49,094 nucleotides of DNA from Isosphaeraceae bacterium (GCA_025356435.1 JANXSY010000112.1:1-49094), one strand, 5' to 3'. Shown: positions 34,702 through 43,693, numbered from the stretch's first letter. Notes: generated by a model from the letters alone, not told the origin. Program-made: numbers and translations.

Positions 34702-35120
34702 TCATCTCGTCAATTGATGATCTATTCGGTCAATGTGCCGGGCACCTCTGGCCGCTCGCTTCCACCGAGACCATGCCGCAAGCCCGGTCATCATCGTCAG
34801 GAACAACACCACCAGGGCGGGCTCGGGCACGACCTGGGCTATCAGCCGCGGACCTATGCCGTCTTTGCCGACTGAGTTCAGGGTCACGGTCTGTGGGAGG
34901 ACAAGTTGACTGAGATCGAAAGGCAAAACGCTTTTGATGATGTCTTCGGGAATGTGGGCATTAAGATGTTGGGAAAAAACATGATTGTTAGTAACAGTTA
35001 AGTTGGTTATATTAGTGATGATGCTCCCATTGAGGACGCCATCGACTGAAAAACGGCGTCGAGAGTCCGACGAGCAACAAGGCCCAGAGTTACAACCGGC
35101 AATCGCATGAAAATTTAGGA
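34702..35120 (-). pseudogene. Degraded gene with PEP-CTERM-like tail
   Basis: The frame ending at 34702 encodes VPEPALVVLFLTMMTGLAAW followed by basic residues (RWKRAARGAR), the layout of a PEP-CTERM sorting tail (VPEP, membrane helix, Arg-rich end). Upstream in the same frame are VDGVLNGSIITNITNLTVTN and HIPEDIIKSVLPFDLSQLVL, credible secreted sequence, but the frame has no good start (only TTG 34926 inside). A signal-peptide-like stretch, LWALLLVGLSTPFFS, lies just upstream in another frame after a stop. So a frameshift and a stop have broken the N-terminus. It is AT-richer than its neighbours. The family is otherwise unknown. Confidence 0.6.
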
Positions 35121-35158
35121 CGAATAGTCATAGCTCATCTTCCTTGATGAAGATTGAC

Positions 35159-36379
35159 TCAGGCTGACGGGCGTCCATCTCGTCGTTCGACCGATTGCTC
35201 GTTTTGTGCGAAATGCGGCCCTGAGAGCTTGTGCGAGATCGACTTCGAAGCGACCGCCACGATCCGCTCGGCTGCGCGCTCTGACGCGCCCGGCTTCGCT
35301 ACGCGGTCGCGCAGTTCGGCCAGTGCCCGAGAGGCCCTGGCGCGTTCCTCGGGCTTCGAGATCCAGGTGGCGGCCCAGGAGGCGAGCTTGTCAGAGACGT
35401 CGATCGGGGTGAGATATTCAGGAAAGAGTTCGGCGTCGGCAAGGAGGTTCACGAGGCTGATATATTTCGACTTGATGAATCGATTGGCAACGAGCAGGTC
35501 GAAGCGGTTAACCTTGTAGAGCACGACCGTCGGCAAGGCTTCGAGCATCAGTTCCAGGCTGACCGAGCCCGAGACGGCCCAGGCGACGGTCGCCGACTTG
35601 ATCAGTTCGACCGTCTTGCCCGCGTGCAGAGTCAGGTCGAGCCCGTCAACGCCCGCCTTCGCGGCGATCTCGGCGGCGAGGTCCTTGTGGCGGTCGTGAA
35701 GGCAGGCGACGACGAACCGGACGTCGGGATGGGTCTGAGACAGCAGCCGCGCGGCCTTGAGCATGATCGGCAGGTTGCGGGTCACTTCCTGGGTCCGAGA
35801 GCCGGGAAGGATCGCAACGAGTGGCTTGATGTTCGACCGTTGATCGGCGAGGAACGTCGCGTCGACGGGGCGGTCGCCCTGCTCGTCGAAGAACGGATGG
35901 CCGACGTAGGTTGCGCCCTCGACCCCGCGCGCCGCATACCAGGCGGGTTCGAAGGGGAGGCTGCACAAGACTTCGTCGACCGACGCCTTGACCTTCTTCA
36001 CCCGCCAGCCGGCCCAGGCCCAGAGCTGAGGGGGGACGTAATAGATCACCGGGATGCCGTATTTCTTGGCCCGCTTGGCAATGTGCCAGTGGAAGCCGGG
36101 GTAGTCGATCAGCACGACAGCGTCGGGCCGTTCGTCGCGAAAATAGGCCTCGGCCTGGTCGGCGAGCTTGAAGAATGTGCGGATATTGAGCAAGACCCTC
36201 AGAAACCACATCACCGCCAGCTCGACCAGCGGATAGATCAGCGTCGCTCCCGCCGCGATCATATGCGGGCCGCCGAATCCAACGACTTCGACGTCGGGAC
36301 AGCGCTCGCGGATCGAGCGAATCAGGTTGGCGGCGTGAACGTCGCCGCTCGGCTCGCCGGCGGAGATGAAGAGGCGCAT
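35159..36379 (-). CDS. lpxB: Lipid A disaccharide synthase LpxB
   Basis: LpxB joins lipid X and UDP-diacylglucosamine into the lipid A disaccharide at the inner face of the membrane. The 406-residue GT19 protein starts MRLFISAGEPSGDVHAANLI and has EVVGFGGPHMIAAGATLI, AVVLIDYPGFHWHIAKRAKK, IYYVPPQLWAWAGWRVKK, LPFEPAWY with VGHPFFDE, VAILPGSRTQEV, and TVVLYKVNRFDLLVANRFI at the end. ATG 36379 is the family start; the open frame to 36529 is not used. It is separate from lpxI-lpxD, 11 kb away. Confidence 0.95.
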   Translation of the reverse strand: MRLFISAGEPSGDVHAANLIRSIRERCPDVEVVGFGGPHMIAAGATLIYPLVELAVMWFLRVLLNIRTFFKLADQAEAYFRDERPDAVVLIDYPGFHWHIAKRAKKYGIPVIYYVPPQLWAWAGWRVKKVKASVDEVLCSLPFEPAWYAARGVEGATYVGHPFFDEQGDRPVDATFLADQRSNIKPLVAILPGSRTQEVTRNLPIMLKAARLLSQTHPDVRFVVACLHDRHKDLAAEIAAKAGVDGLDLTLHAGKTVELIKSATVAWAVSGSVSLELMLEALPTVVLYKVNRFDLLVANRFIKSKYISLVNLLADAELFPEYLTPIDVSDKLASWAATWISKPEERARASRALAELRDRVAKPGASERAAERIVAVASKSISHKLSGPHFAQNEQSVERRDGRPSA

Positions 36380-36828
36380 CGGTGGGTCGTCCTCATCCGT
36401 GAAAGGTGACCGTGTCCGTCGTGCCGAGCCTAGCAGATTTGATCCAAGTCGAAAAGACGGATCGTTCGCGCCCGCGAGCAAGCGGAAACGATGCCAAACG
36501 TCATGAAAAAGCTCTGAACGGCCAAACATTTCCCCTGACTGGACACTCGATGAATTCCTTCGACGGAACGCGCGAACTCGGCCAATACCTCGGCGATTTC
36601 GCGGTGTTTCATCCCCTAGGCGATCGCTTCGGCCCAGTCTGTTTGGGTCAGGACGTAACCCGCCATCCCGGCCTCGCTCGGATGGCTTTCCCTGGGGGAG
36701 AGGCGTCCCGACACGACGGCCGGTGTACCCTCCCGAAACAGTCGTGAAACCAGGACGCCGGGCTCAAATGGCCCAGGCCAGAGTCCTCCCTTCGCTCTCT
36801 TGGGTCCAACAGACTGAGGAGATATCCG
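36380..36828 (+). other. 449-base gap without a convincing gene
   Basis: This stretch holds the start regions of lpxB (minus) and of the exported protein at 36829 (plus). Frames over it are short and antisense-like. No hairpin with a T-run and no clear promoter box could be assigned. Confidence 0.45.
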
Positions 36829-37395
36829 ATGCGACGCCACAAACAGGTCCGCCTCGTGCTCGAATCGATGGAATCGAAGCTGCTGCTGACGGCGCAAGCC
36901 TTGAGTGGATTGGCCCCGGTGGCCATGGTCAGCCCGATGCCCCTGCCGCCGATCTCGATCCATACGCTCGAACTGAACGGCGCGGCCCACGGATCTTACC
37001 ACCAGATCACGAAGAATCCCGACGTCGGCACGAGGTATGACTTCTTCGGCTCGGGCCGGGTGAGCGGCCTCGGACACACGGCGATCACCGGCCATATTGA
37101 CAAGGTGGGCTTCATCGCCGTTGGCCCGCCGACCGGGATGCTCTACCTCTCCGACGCACGAGGCACCGTCACGCTCAAGATCACTGGCGCGGGCCAGAAC
37201 GGGCCAAGCGGCCTGCCGACCCTCTTCACGTTCAAGGTGGTGGGCGGCACAGGGGCGTTCCGGCACGATACCGGCGGCGGCAACCTGACGCTTGATCTCA
37301 CGCCGGGTCACGGCAAGTCATCGGCCGCGATCGTCACGGGTGGCCACTTCTCGATGAATGTCTACAGCACTCCCACACCCGTCGCAACCTCCTGA
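36829..37395 (+). CDS. Exported protein of the MESKLLLTA family (copy 1)
   Basis: A 188-residue protein beginning with basic residues (RRHKQVRLVLES) and then MESKLLLTAQALSG, the same phrase as in the protein at 40421. This front segment resembles the planctomycete export motif (LEPRxLLS-type) that precedes secreted proteins. The rest is beta-rich: HTLELNGAAHGSYHQ, YDFFGSGRVSGLGHTAITGH, GTVTLKITG, FTFKVVGGTGAFRHDTGGG and LTLDLTPGHGKSSAA, a repeated-strand layout. GAGGAG lies before ATG 36829. The function is unknown; a surface or periplasmic location is inferred. Confidence 0.78.
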   Translation: MRRHKQVRLVLESMESKLLLTAQALSGLAPVAMVSPMPLPPISIHTLELNGAAHGSYHQITKNPDVGTRYDFFGSGRVSGLGHTAITGHIDKVGFIAVGPPTGMLYLSDARGTVTLKITGAGQNGPSGLPTLFTFKVVGGTGAFRHDTGGGNLTLDLTPGHGKSSAAIVTGGHFSMNVYSTPTPVATS

Positions 37396-37524
37396 TCGAC
37401 CTCGCAGAAGACCCGGCCCCCGGTCGAAGCCGATCGGGGTTGGTTCGGGTGGACACGTCGGATTTACCGTGGCAGGCTGCCGGCGGTTGCGAAACGAACG
37501 GAAGGGATTGAGGAGTGCTTTTCG

Positions 37525-37750
37525 ATGAAACAAGAGCGAAACGTACGGCCTGTCCAGGGAAGCTTCAGCCCGCTGCCGTCGTCCTTCACGTGCGAAATCG
37601 TCGGCCAGACCGGGGCCTACCGGCGGACGCGCGACAGCGGCGAGGTCGCGATCAACCTCACGCCGTCGCACGTCTTGAACAGCCTACCTCACGGCAGGAG
37701 CGGCCACATCTCGCTGACGTTCCGCTCCGAACCGCAGGCGATCCCGCTCA
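37525..37750 (+). pseudogene. C-terminal fragment of the MESKLLLTA family (copy 2, partial)
   Basis: The frame from 37525 encodes FSPLPSSFTCEIVGQTGAYR, then DSGEVAINLTPSHVLNSLPH and GRSGHISLTF. These line up with the end of the protein at 40421 (FSPVPLQYHFTVVSGTG, GSGDLTINLIPSHPSNSKPH, GASGRFTAMI). The N-terminal two thirds, including MESKLLLTA, are missing, so this is a remnant. The open frame continues to 37887 through the end of the minus-strand methyltransferase gene and loses family likeness after about 37730. Confidence 0.7.
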
Positions 37751-38428
37751 GGTGGCCACAACCGGGGCCAGCCTCGTTACATACTGGACGAGGCGTTTCA
37801 CCGGCGACTTGCTGCCAGTCCACACGAAGGTCCAGTCGACGCGGAACCCGGCCGACTCGGCGTGGTGGTCATAGGTCCGTTCCATGACCGAGATCGGCAC
37901 CTCGCGAGGGTCGTCGACCCCATAGAATTCCCGGCGCTTTTGAAGATGCTCGGGATTCGTCAGGTTTGAGAAATGACGGACCGCCGCATCGTCGATCTGG
38001 GGGATCACGGCGAAGATCACCATCCCCCGGTCCCGTAAAAGACGGTAGACCGCCGGGAGGAGGTCGAAGTGCTCGCAGTGCCCGCCGTGGATGAAGGTCG
38101 AGTTATCGATCAAGACCAGGTTGAACCGGCTTTGAGTCCGATCGATCTCTGCGTAGGTATCAACGATCTTGATCGCCGCGCCGGGAAGGTTCCGCTCGAG
38201 CGACGGCCGGCATTTCGGGTCGAGTTCCCAGACTTCGAGCGATCGGACTCGGCCGATGAAGTCGATCGTCTGCATCTCGCCCCTGCCGGCGAACAACTCG
38301 ACTGCGTCAAGCGTACCGAGATTGATCCCGTGGGTCTCAATCTCTCGTATCATCCGGCGCATCGGGGACAACCCAAGGCGTCGCCTCGCCGTCTTCGTCA
38401 CATCTTTCATCAGATCAAGCAATGGCAT
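37748..38428 (-). CDS. SAM-dependent methyltransferase-like protein
   Basis: A 226-residue protein with a Rossmann-type start: LDAVELFAGRGEMQTIDFIG (motif I), SLEVWELDPKCRPSLERNLP (acidic second strand), FNLVLIDNSTFIHGGHCEHF and LLPAVYRLLRDRGMVIFAV. The Gly-rich loop is ELFAGRGE, acceptable for a SAM-binding loop. The substrate is not known. The start is ATG 38428; a longer frame to 38554 contains no domain. The upstream DNA (38500-38690) is AT-rich. Confidence 0.7.
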   Translation of the reverse strand: MPLLDLMKDVTKTARRRLGLSPMRRMIREIETHGINLGTLDAVELFAGRGEMQTIDFIGRVRSLEVWELDPKCRPSLERNLPGAAIKIVDTYAEIDRTQSRFNLVLIDNSTFIHGGHCEHFDLLPAVYRLLRDRGMVIFAVIPQIDDAAVRHFSNLTNPEHLQKRREFYGVDDPREVPISVMERTYDHHAESAGFRVDWTFVWTGSKSPVKRLVQYVTRLAPVVAT

Positions 38429-38620
38429 AACGACACCCTGGGGGGAAAGGGTCAGGCCTTCTTGGCCGAATTCGTTCGAATCGCACGAATGCGAACGATT
38501 CATAGAATAGCCGATTCGGACCCGTCTGGTGCAATAATTCGCGTCAAGATTCATCGCAATGACAGATATTTTGATGTTTTTTTAAGACATGGTAATGAAC
38601 TGGCTTTAAGTGCGTTTAAC

Positions 38621-38641
38621 TTTGGCGTAATCATCGCCAAA
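38621..38641. other. Inverted repeat in an AT-rich intergenic patch
   Basis: TTTGGCG-TAATCAT-CGCCAAA is a perfect 7-base inverted repeat inside the AT-rich stretch between two minus-strand genes. It may end the glycosyltransferase transcript or be a protein-binding site; it has no proper T-run on the minus strand. Confidence 0.35.
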
Positions 38642-38720
38642 AAACTTAAAATAACCACGGACAAATCTATCATGCATGCTTAAGTACATTGGCCCTTCGC
38701 CCGAGTTCGCCGAGGCCCGC

Positions 38721-40184
38721 TTATCGTCCCGTATCAACCCTGTAGAGCCGGACACCTTGAGGGTCTCTCGCAACGAGGCGGATCGTGATGCCGTCACGGA
38801 TCAGGCCGGCGACGAACTTTCGGCCGAAATCACGGTCGTCGTCGAGGAGCAGGAGGAAGCTCTTGTGCGAGACCAGGAATGGCTCCCCCTCTTCGACCTT
38901 GAGCGGGTGGAGCCGGGAGAGAATTCGGAGCGCGAGGGTCGGCGTGTCGTCAACTTCGCCCATGAAGACCAGGCGCGAGGCGAGCGGCTCCGGCAGCGTG
39001 TTCGACGCTTCGAGGAAGAGGAACGGGTGCGGCACCGCGACGGGCAAGTCGCTCTGGTCGCCCTCCAGGAGGCCGAGACCCACGGCGGGGGGCGGCACCG
39101 GGGTGCGCCTCAGCGCCGACCCAATCGGGCCGGCATGCATCCCCACGGTCCACACGATCAAGGAGAGGCTCAACGCGAGCGCGGGGACAGACCGGCCGTC
39201 GACGGCGCGGCGGGCGACGACTGCCACGAACACCGCCAGGCCGATGACGCTCGACACCGCATAGCGTTCGGTGAAGCCGATCCGGCCGACGGTCGCGAGC
39301 GATACCGCGAGGAACGGCATCGCCGCGAAACTCGCAGCGACGGCCAGCTCGTGCGGGCCGAATCCGTCCCCATTATCCTCAACGAGCCTGGTCGCGCGAG
39401 CCCGAAGCGCCACCACGAAGAGCATCGCCACGAAGACCGGCGCAGACTTTTCCAGCAAATACAGATACGTTTTTGGTATAGATTTAAGAGACGGCTGCGC
39501 CCAGAATGTGCTGGCATATTTGCGAGCTTCGATCATTAGCGGTATCGACGCGAGCAGGGCGAGCGGCCCGAGGACGAACGCGACCCAGATCGGCACGTCG
39601 ACCCGCCTTCGGGCGACCGTCCGGACGGCCTCGCCGATCGCGAGCGGGACCACGGCGAGAGTCCCGTAATAATGGGTCGAGACGGCGGCGGCGAGGCTGA
39701 GCGTGAGCCCGATCAGCGATAGCCCCCGCCTGGTTCCGGCCCCGTCTGTCGCGCCCTGCCAGCAGACCATCGCCAGCGCCGAGAAGCCGAGCAGGAGCCC
39801 ATAAGGTCGCCCCTCCGAGGCCAGGGAGAACGCCTCGGTCGCGATCGGAAAGAGCATCGCCAGCCAGGCGAAAGGGGCGGAATATCTCCTCGCGACGAAC
39901 CCATAAAGGCACACACTCATCAGAAGATATCCCAGCGCTGAGGGCAAGCGCAGGGCCGTCGGCGAGGGGCCAAGTGCCGCGTAAGAGGCCCGGACCGCAA
40001 GGTAATTGAGCGGGGGATTCAGGTCGGTCCCCGTCGCCAAGGCGTTCCAGATCGAGCTGACGCTGTCGGTTCGCGAGATGACGTCGGTATAGATCTCGTC
40101 GTGCCAGACCTTCTTGAAACGGGAATCGGCAAGTGCCACGCCCAAGATAAACAGAGAAAGCGCGAGGGTGACGACGGTTCGCAC
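38721..40184 (-). CDS. Polytopic GT-C-type glycosyltransferase (ArnT/PMT-like)
   Basis: A 487-residue membrane protein with about eleven hydrophobic helices (for example TLALSLFILGVALA, LGYLLMSVCLYGFVAR, YLYLLEKSAPVFVAMLFVV, AVSSVIGLAVFVAVVA). The first outside loop has the acidic KKVWHDEIYTDVISR, where the DE pair matches the catalytic acid of GT39/GT83 lipid-linked sugar transferases, and NPPLNYLAVR follows as in many family members. It ends with a soluble domain. The sugar donor is probably a polyprenyl phosphate sugar. GTG at 40184 is the likely start. Confidence 0.82.
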   Translation of the reverse strand: MRTVVTLALSLFILGVALADSRFKKVWHDEIYTDVISRTDSVSSIWNALATGTDLNPPLNYLAVRASYAALGPSPTALRLPSALGYLLMSVCLYGFVARRYSAPFAWLAMLFPIATEAFSLASEGRPYGLLLGFSALAMVCWQGATDGAGTRRGLSLIGLTLSLAAAVSTHYYGTLAVVPLAIGEAVRTVARRRVDVPIWVAFVLGPLALLASIPLMIEARKYASTFWAQPSLKSIPKTYLYLLEKSAPVFVAMLFVVALRARATRLVEDNGDGFGPHELAVAASFAAMPFLAVSLATVGRIGFTERYAVSSVIGLAVFVAVVARRAVDGRSVPALALSLSLIVWTVGMHAGPIGSALRRTPVPPPAVGLGLLEGDQSDLPVAVPHPFLFLEASNTLPEPLASRLVFMGEVDDTPTLALRILSRLHPLKVEEGEPFLVSHKSFLLLLDDDRDFGRKFVAGLIRDGITIRLVARDPQGVRLYRVDTGR

Positions 40185-40420
40185 GTAGCGGCTCCGGGAA
40201 CATATCGGCGATCGAAGGGGAGCCGAATCGATCGGTCGTCCTCGCCCTCAAACGGTGCTGGCCCATCCTACCGACTCAAACGAGTTCGCGAAAATCCCAG
40301 AAAAGGGTGGCAAGCCCGATCTCTCCGGGGGAATATAGAAGAACAAGGCTGACTTTGCAGAATAGGTGCTCTGAGTCGCCTTTACTGAATTCTCTTCGTA
40401 AACCCCTAGAGGACAGATTG

Positions 40421-40963
40421 ATGCGACATCCGAAGGCCATTCGCCCTGTCGTCGAGAACATGGAATCGAAGCTCTTGCTGACCGCCCACGCGCTGAGCGG
40501 CCTATCGGCGGCGCACATCGTCCCGCTGCTGCCGGTGGCCCCGATCAACCTTCAGGTGACGATCCACGGCACCTACACCTCGCCCAAACACAACCCCGAC
40601 AGCGGCGAGGTCATCAAGATCTCCGGCTCGTCGAACGTCAACGGGCTTGGCAAGGTCAGCGCCGGCGGCTCGATCGTCGGTCTGGGAAATGTCGCCTCGG
40701 GACAGGCCCAGGGGTTGCTCACGCTCAACGCGTCCAAGGGCCGGCTCCTCGTCTATCTCGTCGGTCCCGTGCAGCCGGGATTCAGTCCCGTGCCGTTGCA
40801 ATATCACTTCACCGTTGTCTCCGGCACCGGGACGCTTAAGTCGATTGCGGGCAGCGGCGACCTCACGATCAACCTCATCCCGTCGCACCCCTCCAACAGC
40901 AAGCCCCACGGCGCGAGCGGACGGTTCACGGCGATGATCACCTCGTTCACGTCCCCGGCCTGA
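40421..40963 (+). CDS. Exported protein of the MESKLLLTA family (copy 3)
   Basis: A 180-residue protein starting MRHPKAIRPVVENMESKLLL, the closest relative of the protein at 36829. After the basic and hydrophobic front end comes a beta-rich body (LQVTIHGTYTSPKHNPDSGE, VIKISGSSNVNGLGKVSAGG, LQYHFTVVSGTGTLKSIAGS) and the end GDLTINLIPSHPSNSKPHGA. AGAGGA lies 8 bases before ATG 40421; a longer open frame to 40307 lacks the family start. A strong terminator follows at 40971-41003, so the gene is a single unit. Function unknown. Confidence 0.78.
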   Translation: MRHPKAIRPVVENMESKLLLTAHALSGLSAAHIVPLLPVAPINLQVTIHGTYTSPKHNPDSGEVIKISGSSNVNGLGKVSAGGSIVGLGNVASGQAQGLLTLNASKGRLLVYLVGPVQPGFSPVPLQYHFTVVSGTGTLKSIAGSGDLTINLIPSHPSNSKPHGASGRFTAMITSFTSPA

Positions 40964-40970
40964 ATTCCCC

Positions 40971-41003
40971 ACGCGGGCGTCAGCCCTACGCTGACGCCCG
41001 CGT
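40971..41003 (+). terminator. Intrinsic terminator
   Basis: ACGCGGGCGTCAGC (40971-40984) pairs perfectly with GCTGACGCCCGCGT (40990-41003) over a 5-base loop, followed by CTTTTCT. It ends the transcript of the exported protein at 40421-40963 and lies just before the convergent symporter gene. Confidence 0.88.
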
Positions 41004-41013
41004 CTTTTCTCGT

Positions 41014-43074
41014 TCAATGCTCGATGTAGTTCTTCGAGAGCCCCATCTCCTCGGGCGCGTGGAGCCGGAGCATCTTCATCGAGATGTCGCGCGGCAGGCT
41101 TGATCGCGTCAACAATGACACCGCGATCATAATCCCGATTGATAGCGGCACGCCCCAGATCGCCGGCTGCTCCATGAGCGACCGGACGAGCGGCGTGACC
41201 GGGATCGTGACGATCTTCTTGTCGAGGAGCATTGAGGTAACGATCGCCGCGAGCGAGGCGAAGCCGCCGACGAGCATTCCGCTTGCCGCGCCATACTTCG
41301 TCAGGCCCTTCCACCAGGCACCGAGCAGCAAGAGCGGGAAGTAAGACGCCGCCGCGATCGCGAACGCCCAGCCGACCATCTTGGCAATATCGAACGTCTC
41401 GACCAGCAGCCCCAGGCCCATCGACGCGACCCCGATCGCGACCGCCGACACCTTGAACGCCGCCATCCGGGCCTCGGGCGACGACTTCGGCCGGAGGATC
41501 TTGCCGTAGATGTCATGGGCTAAAGCCCCCGACATGCTCACAAGCAGACCCGAGAACGTCGACATGAATGCTGCGAACGCCCCCGCCGCCGTGATGCCGC
41601 TTAAGATCTCACCGAGAAGCTTGTTCTGGAGGATGGTCGGCAGCCTGATCACAATCGAGTCGGTCGTGTCGTTCGCGTAGAGCCACGGCATCGCGTTCCG
41701 GCCGAGCACGCCCCAGATCGGCGGGAAGACATAGAACGACCCGAGCATCACCATCACCCAGAGCGTCGTTCGCTTCGCAGCGCGGCCGTCGGGGTTGGTG
41801 TAAAACCGCACGAGGATATGCGGCAGCCCCGCCGTACCGCAGATCAACGCAATGATGAGCGAGTAGGTATAGAGCAGTGGATAGCCGTGCTTCGCGCTGA
41901 GCGGGCCGAAAGGCCGAAGCCAGGCGCGATCGGCGGGCGCATTCGGCGCGGGAGAACCGGCCTTGAGGACGGCGGTCGTCTGCTCCTTGATCTCAACCTT
42001 CGCCGCCCTCGACCCGTAGTGTTCCGTCGTTCGGGCGTCGTGGTTGACGAACGGATGGGCTTCGAGAACGCCGCCGGGAGGGACCGAGAGGCCATCGCCT
42101 CCCTCGTTCCCCTTTAGCCCTGGCGCGTAATCGTCGCGGAACGGCAGTCGTTCTCCCTTGCTGTCCTTCGCGAACGGTCCGGGCAAGACCTTGTCGAAGG
42201 TCACGCCTTTGGGAAACTCCAGGCGCGTGACGTCCATCGGCGAGAATGAGAGGCCATTCGCGGGATACCCCTCATGTCCCTTAAACTTCAGTAGGACGTC
42301 GCGGGCCACAACGGGCGTGTGCCCTGGGGCCGAGGGTTCGACCTGCCGCTCTTCGTCCTGCCCGATGTAGGCGACGTCATGCAGCCGGTCATAAGGGAGT
42401 TCGTGCTCGCGGGCCGTCCCCTGCTTGTGCCCTGAGTTCGCCCCGAGGTTCTTGCCGTATCCCCCGTAGACCGACATCAGGACGAACACAGGCACCGAGA
42501 TCGCAAACACCTTGGCCCAATATTGGAACGCCTGGACGAAGGTGATCCCCTTCATCCCGCCGAACGCGACGTTGAACGTGATCACCGCCCCGACGACCGC
42601 GATCCCGACCCAGTACGGCCAGTTCATGATCGCGCCCAGGACCACCCCTGCCCCCTTCATCTGGGGCATCGTGTAGAAGAAGCCGATGAACAGCACGAAC
42701 GTCACCGCAATCCGCCGGAACATCGGGCTGTCGAACCGCCCCTCGGCGAAGTCAGGGATCGTATACGCGCCAAACCGCCGCAGCGGGCCGGCGATGAACA
42801 GGAGCAAGAAGAGGTAGCCCGTCGCATAACAGACGGGATACCAGAGGGCATCATATCCGTACTTCATCAGCAAGCCGGCGATCCCCATGAACGACGCGGC
42901 CGAGAGATATTCGCCCGAGATGGCCGAGGCGTTCCAGAAGACGCTCACCGACCGTCCCGCCACGAAGAAGTCGGACGCCGTCTGCGCCTTTCGGGTCGCA
43001 TAGAAGCCCAGGCCAACCGTCGCACCGACCATCGCGACGACGAACGCGAGCGCGATCCAAGAAATACCCATCAT
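41014..43074 (-). CDS. Sodium:solute symporter (SSS family, ActP-like) with a large loop insertion
   Basis: A 686-residue transporter of the SSS family, likely carrying acetate or another monocarboxylate with a cation. The first helices (GISWIALAFVVAMVGATVGL, ASDFFVAGRSVSVFWNASAI with SGEYLSAASFMGIAGL) carry the family N-terminal signature, and PGVL-like helices and GTAGLPHILVRFYTNPDGRA complete the ActP-like core. ActP is near 550 residues; here an extra stretch of about 150-170 hydrophilic residues sits between helices (from NLGANSGHKQGTA to APADRAWLRPFG). It overlaps the DUF485 gene by ATGA, the usual partner of ActP. Confidence 0.92.
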   Translation of the reverse strand: MMGISWIALAFVVAMVGATVGLGFYATRKAQTASDFFVAGRSVSVFWNASAISGEYLSAASFMGIAGLLMKYGYDALWYPVCYATGYLFLLLFIAGPLRRFGAYTIPDFAEGRFDSPMFRRIAVTFVLFIGFFYTMPQMKGAGVVLGAIMNWPYWVGIAVVGAVITFNVAFGGMKGITFVQAFQYWAKVFAISVPVFVLMSVYGGYGKNLGANSGHKQGTAREHELPYDRLHDVAYIGQDEERQVEPSAPGHTPVVARDVLLKFKGHEGYPANGLSFSPMDVTRLEFPKGVTFDKVLPGPFAKDSKGERLPFRDDYAPGLKGNEGGDGLSVPPGGVLEAHPFVNHDARTTEHYGSRAAKVEIKEQTTAVLKAGSPAPNAPADRAWLRPFGPLSAKHGYPLLYTYSLIIALICGTAGLPHILVRFYTNPDGRAAKRTTLWVMVMLGSFYVFPPIWGVLGRNAMPWLYANDTTDSIVIRLPTILQNKLLGEILSGITAAGAFAAFMSTFSGLLVSMSGALAHDIYGKILRPKSSPEARMAAFKVSAVAIGVASMGLGLLVETFDIAKMVGWAFAIAAASYFPLLLLGAWWKGLTKYGAASGMLVGGFASLAAIVTSMLLDKKIVTIPVTPLVRSLMEQPAIWGVPLSIGIMIAVSLLTRSSLPRDISMKMLRLHAPEEMGLSKNYIEH

Positions 43075-43409
43075 CGCCCGACCTCCCGGCCCGACGCCTC
43101 GTCAGCGAGCACCGCACGCCAGTCGGTGCATTCGGCCTCGATCTTGTCGGACTTGCGGACGAAATAGAACGCCAGCGCGACGGTGATCGGATAAAAGAGC
43201 ACACCCAGGAACAGCCAGGTCACCGTGAACCCGCCAACCTCGGCATTGGCCAGGTCGGGCCAATAGGCATTCACCAGCGGCAGCCCCAACACGAGGACGG
43301 CGAACACCGCCGCCACCCGCAGACTGAGCGCCCCCTGCCGGCGCATCACCCGATGCGCCAGCGTGGCATGCTCCTCGGCCGAGAGTTCAAGGACCGTCCG
43401 ATCCGGCAT
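43071..43409 (-). CDS. DUF485 (YjcH-like) membrane protein
   Basis: A small, 112-residue partner of SSS acetate permeases with two transmembrane helices (LRVAAVFAVLVLGLPLVNAY and VTWLFLGVLFYPITVALAFY) and a basic C-terminal part. Such genes sit directly upstream of actP-type symporters, as here with a four-base overlap. It starts 22 bases inside the end of the upstream small membrane gene, indicating a three-gene operon on the minus strand. Confidence 0.88.
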   Translation of the reverse strand: MPDRTVLELSAEEHATLAHRVMRRQGALSLRVAAVFAVLVLGLPLVNAYWPDLANAEVGGFTVTWLFLGVLFYPITVALAFYFVRKSDKIEAECTDWRAVLADEASGREVGR

Positions 43410-43693
43410 CGCGCATCTCCCCCACCGTCTTCGCCCTCGACCGCCGTCGCCCGATCAAATACCGCGCGAACGACCAGAGCCCCGCAAACTTGTACTCTCG
43501 ATCGGCGTAACGCTCAACCACATAGCAGGCGAAATAATACGCCCGGGCAAACCCCCACACCGCCATCGCGAGCAGGAACGCGACCTTCAACGTCGGATGA
43601 TCGAACAGCAACAACCCCCGACGCCAACACCCCGATGACGACGAAGAACCCACCCTTGAGATCGAGAAGCCATGGGCTGCGGATGTCGGCCAT
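43387..43693 (-). pseudogene. Small membrane protein gene with a one-base frameshift in a G5 run
   Basis: ATG 43693 begins MADIRSPWLLDLKGGFFVVI and continues GVLASG; after this the sense passes to another frame, LLLFDHPTLKVAFLLAMAVW and YYFACYVVERYADREYKFAG. Joining the two needs removal of one G from a run of five (about 43614-43619, C on the plus strand), which then reads ASGLLLFDHPTL without a break. The intact product would be about 100 residues with two to three helices. Either the allele is broken or the assembly has a homopolymer error. It heads the symporter operon. Confidence 0.75.
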
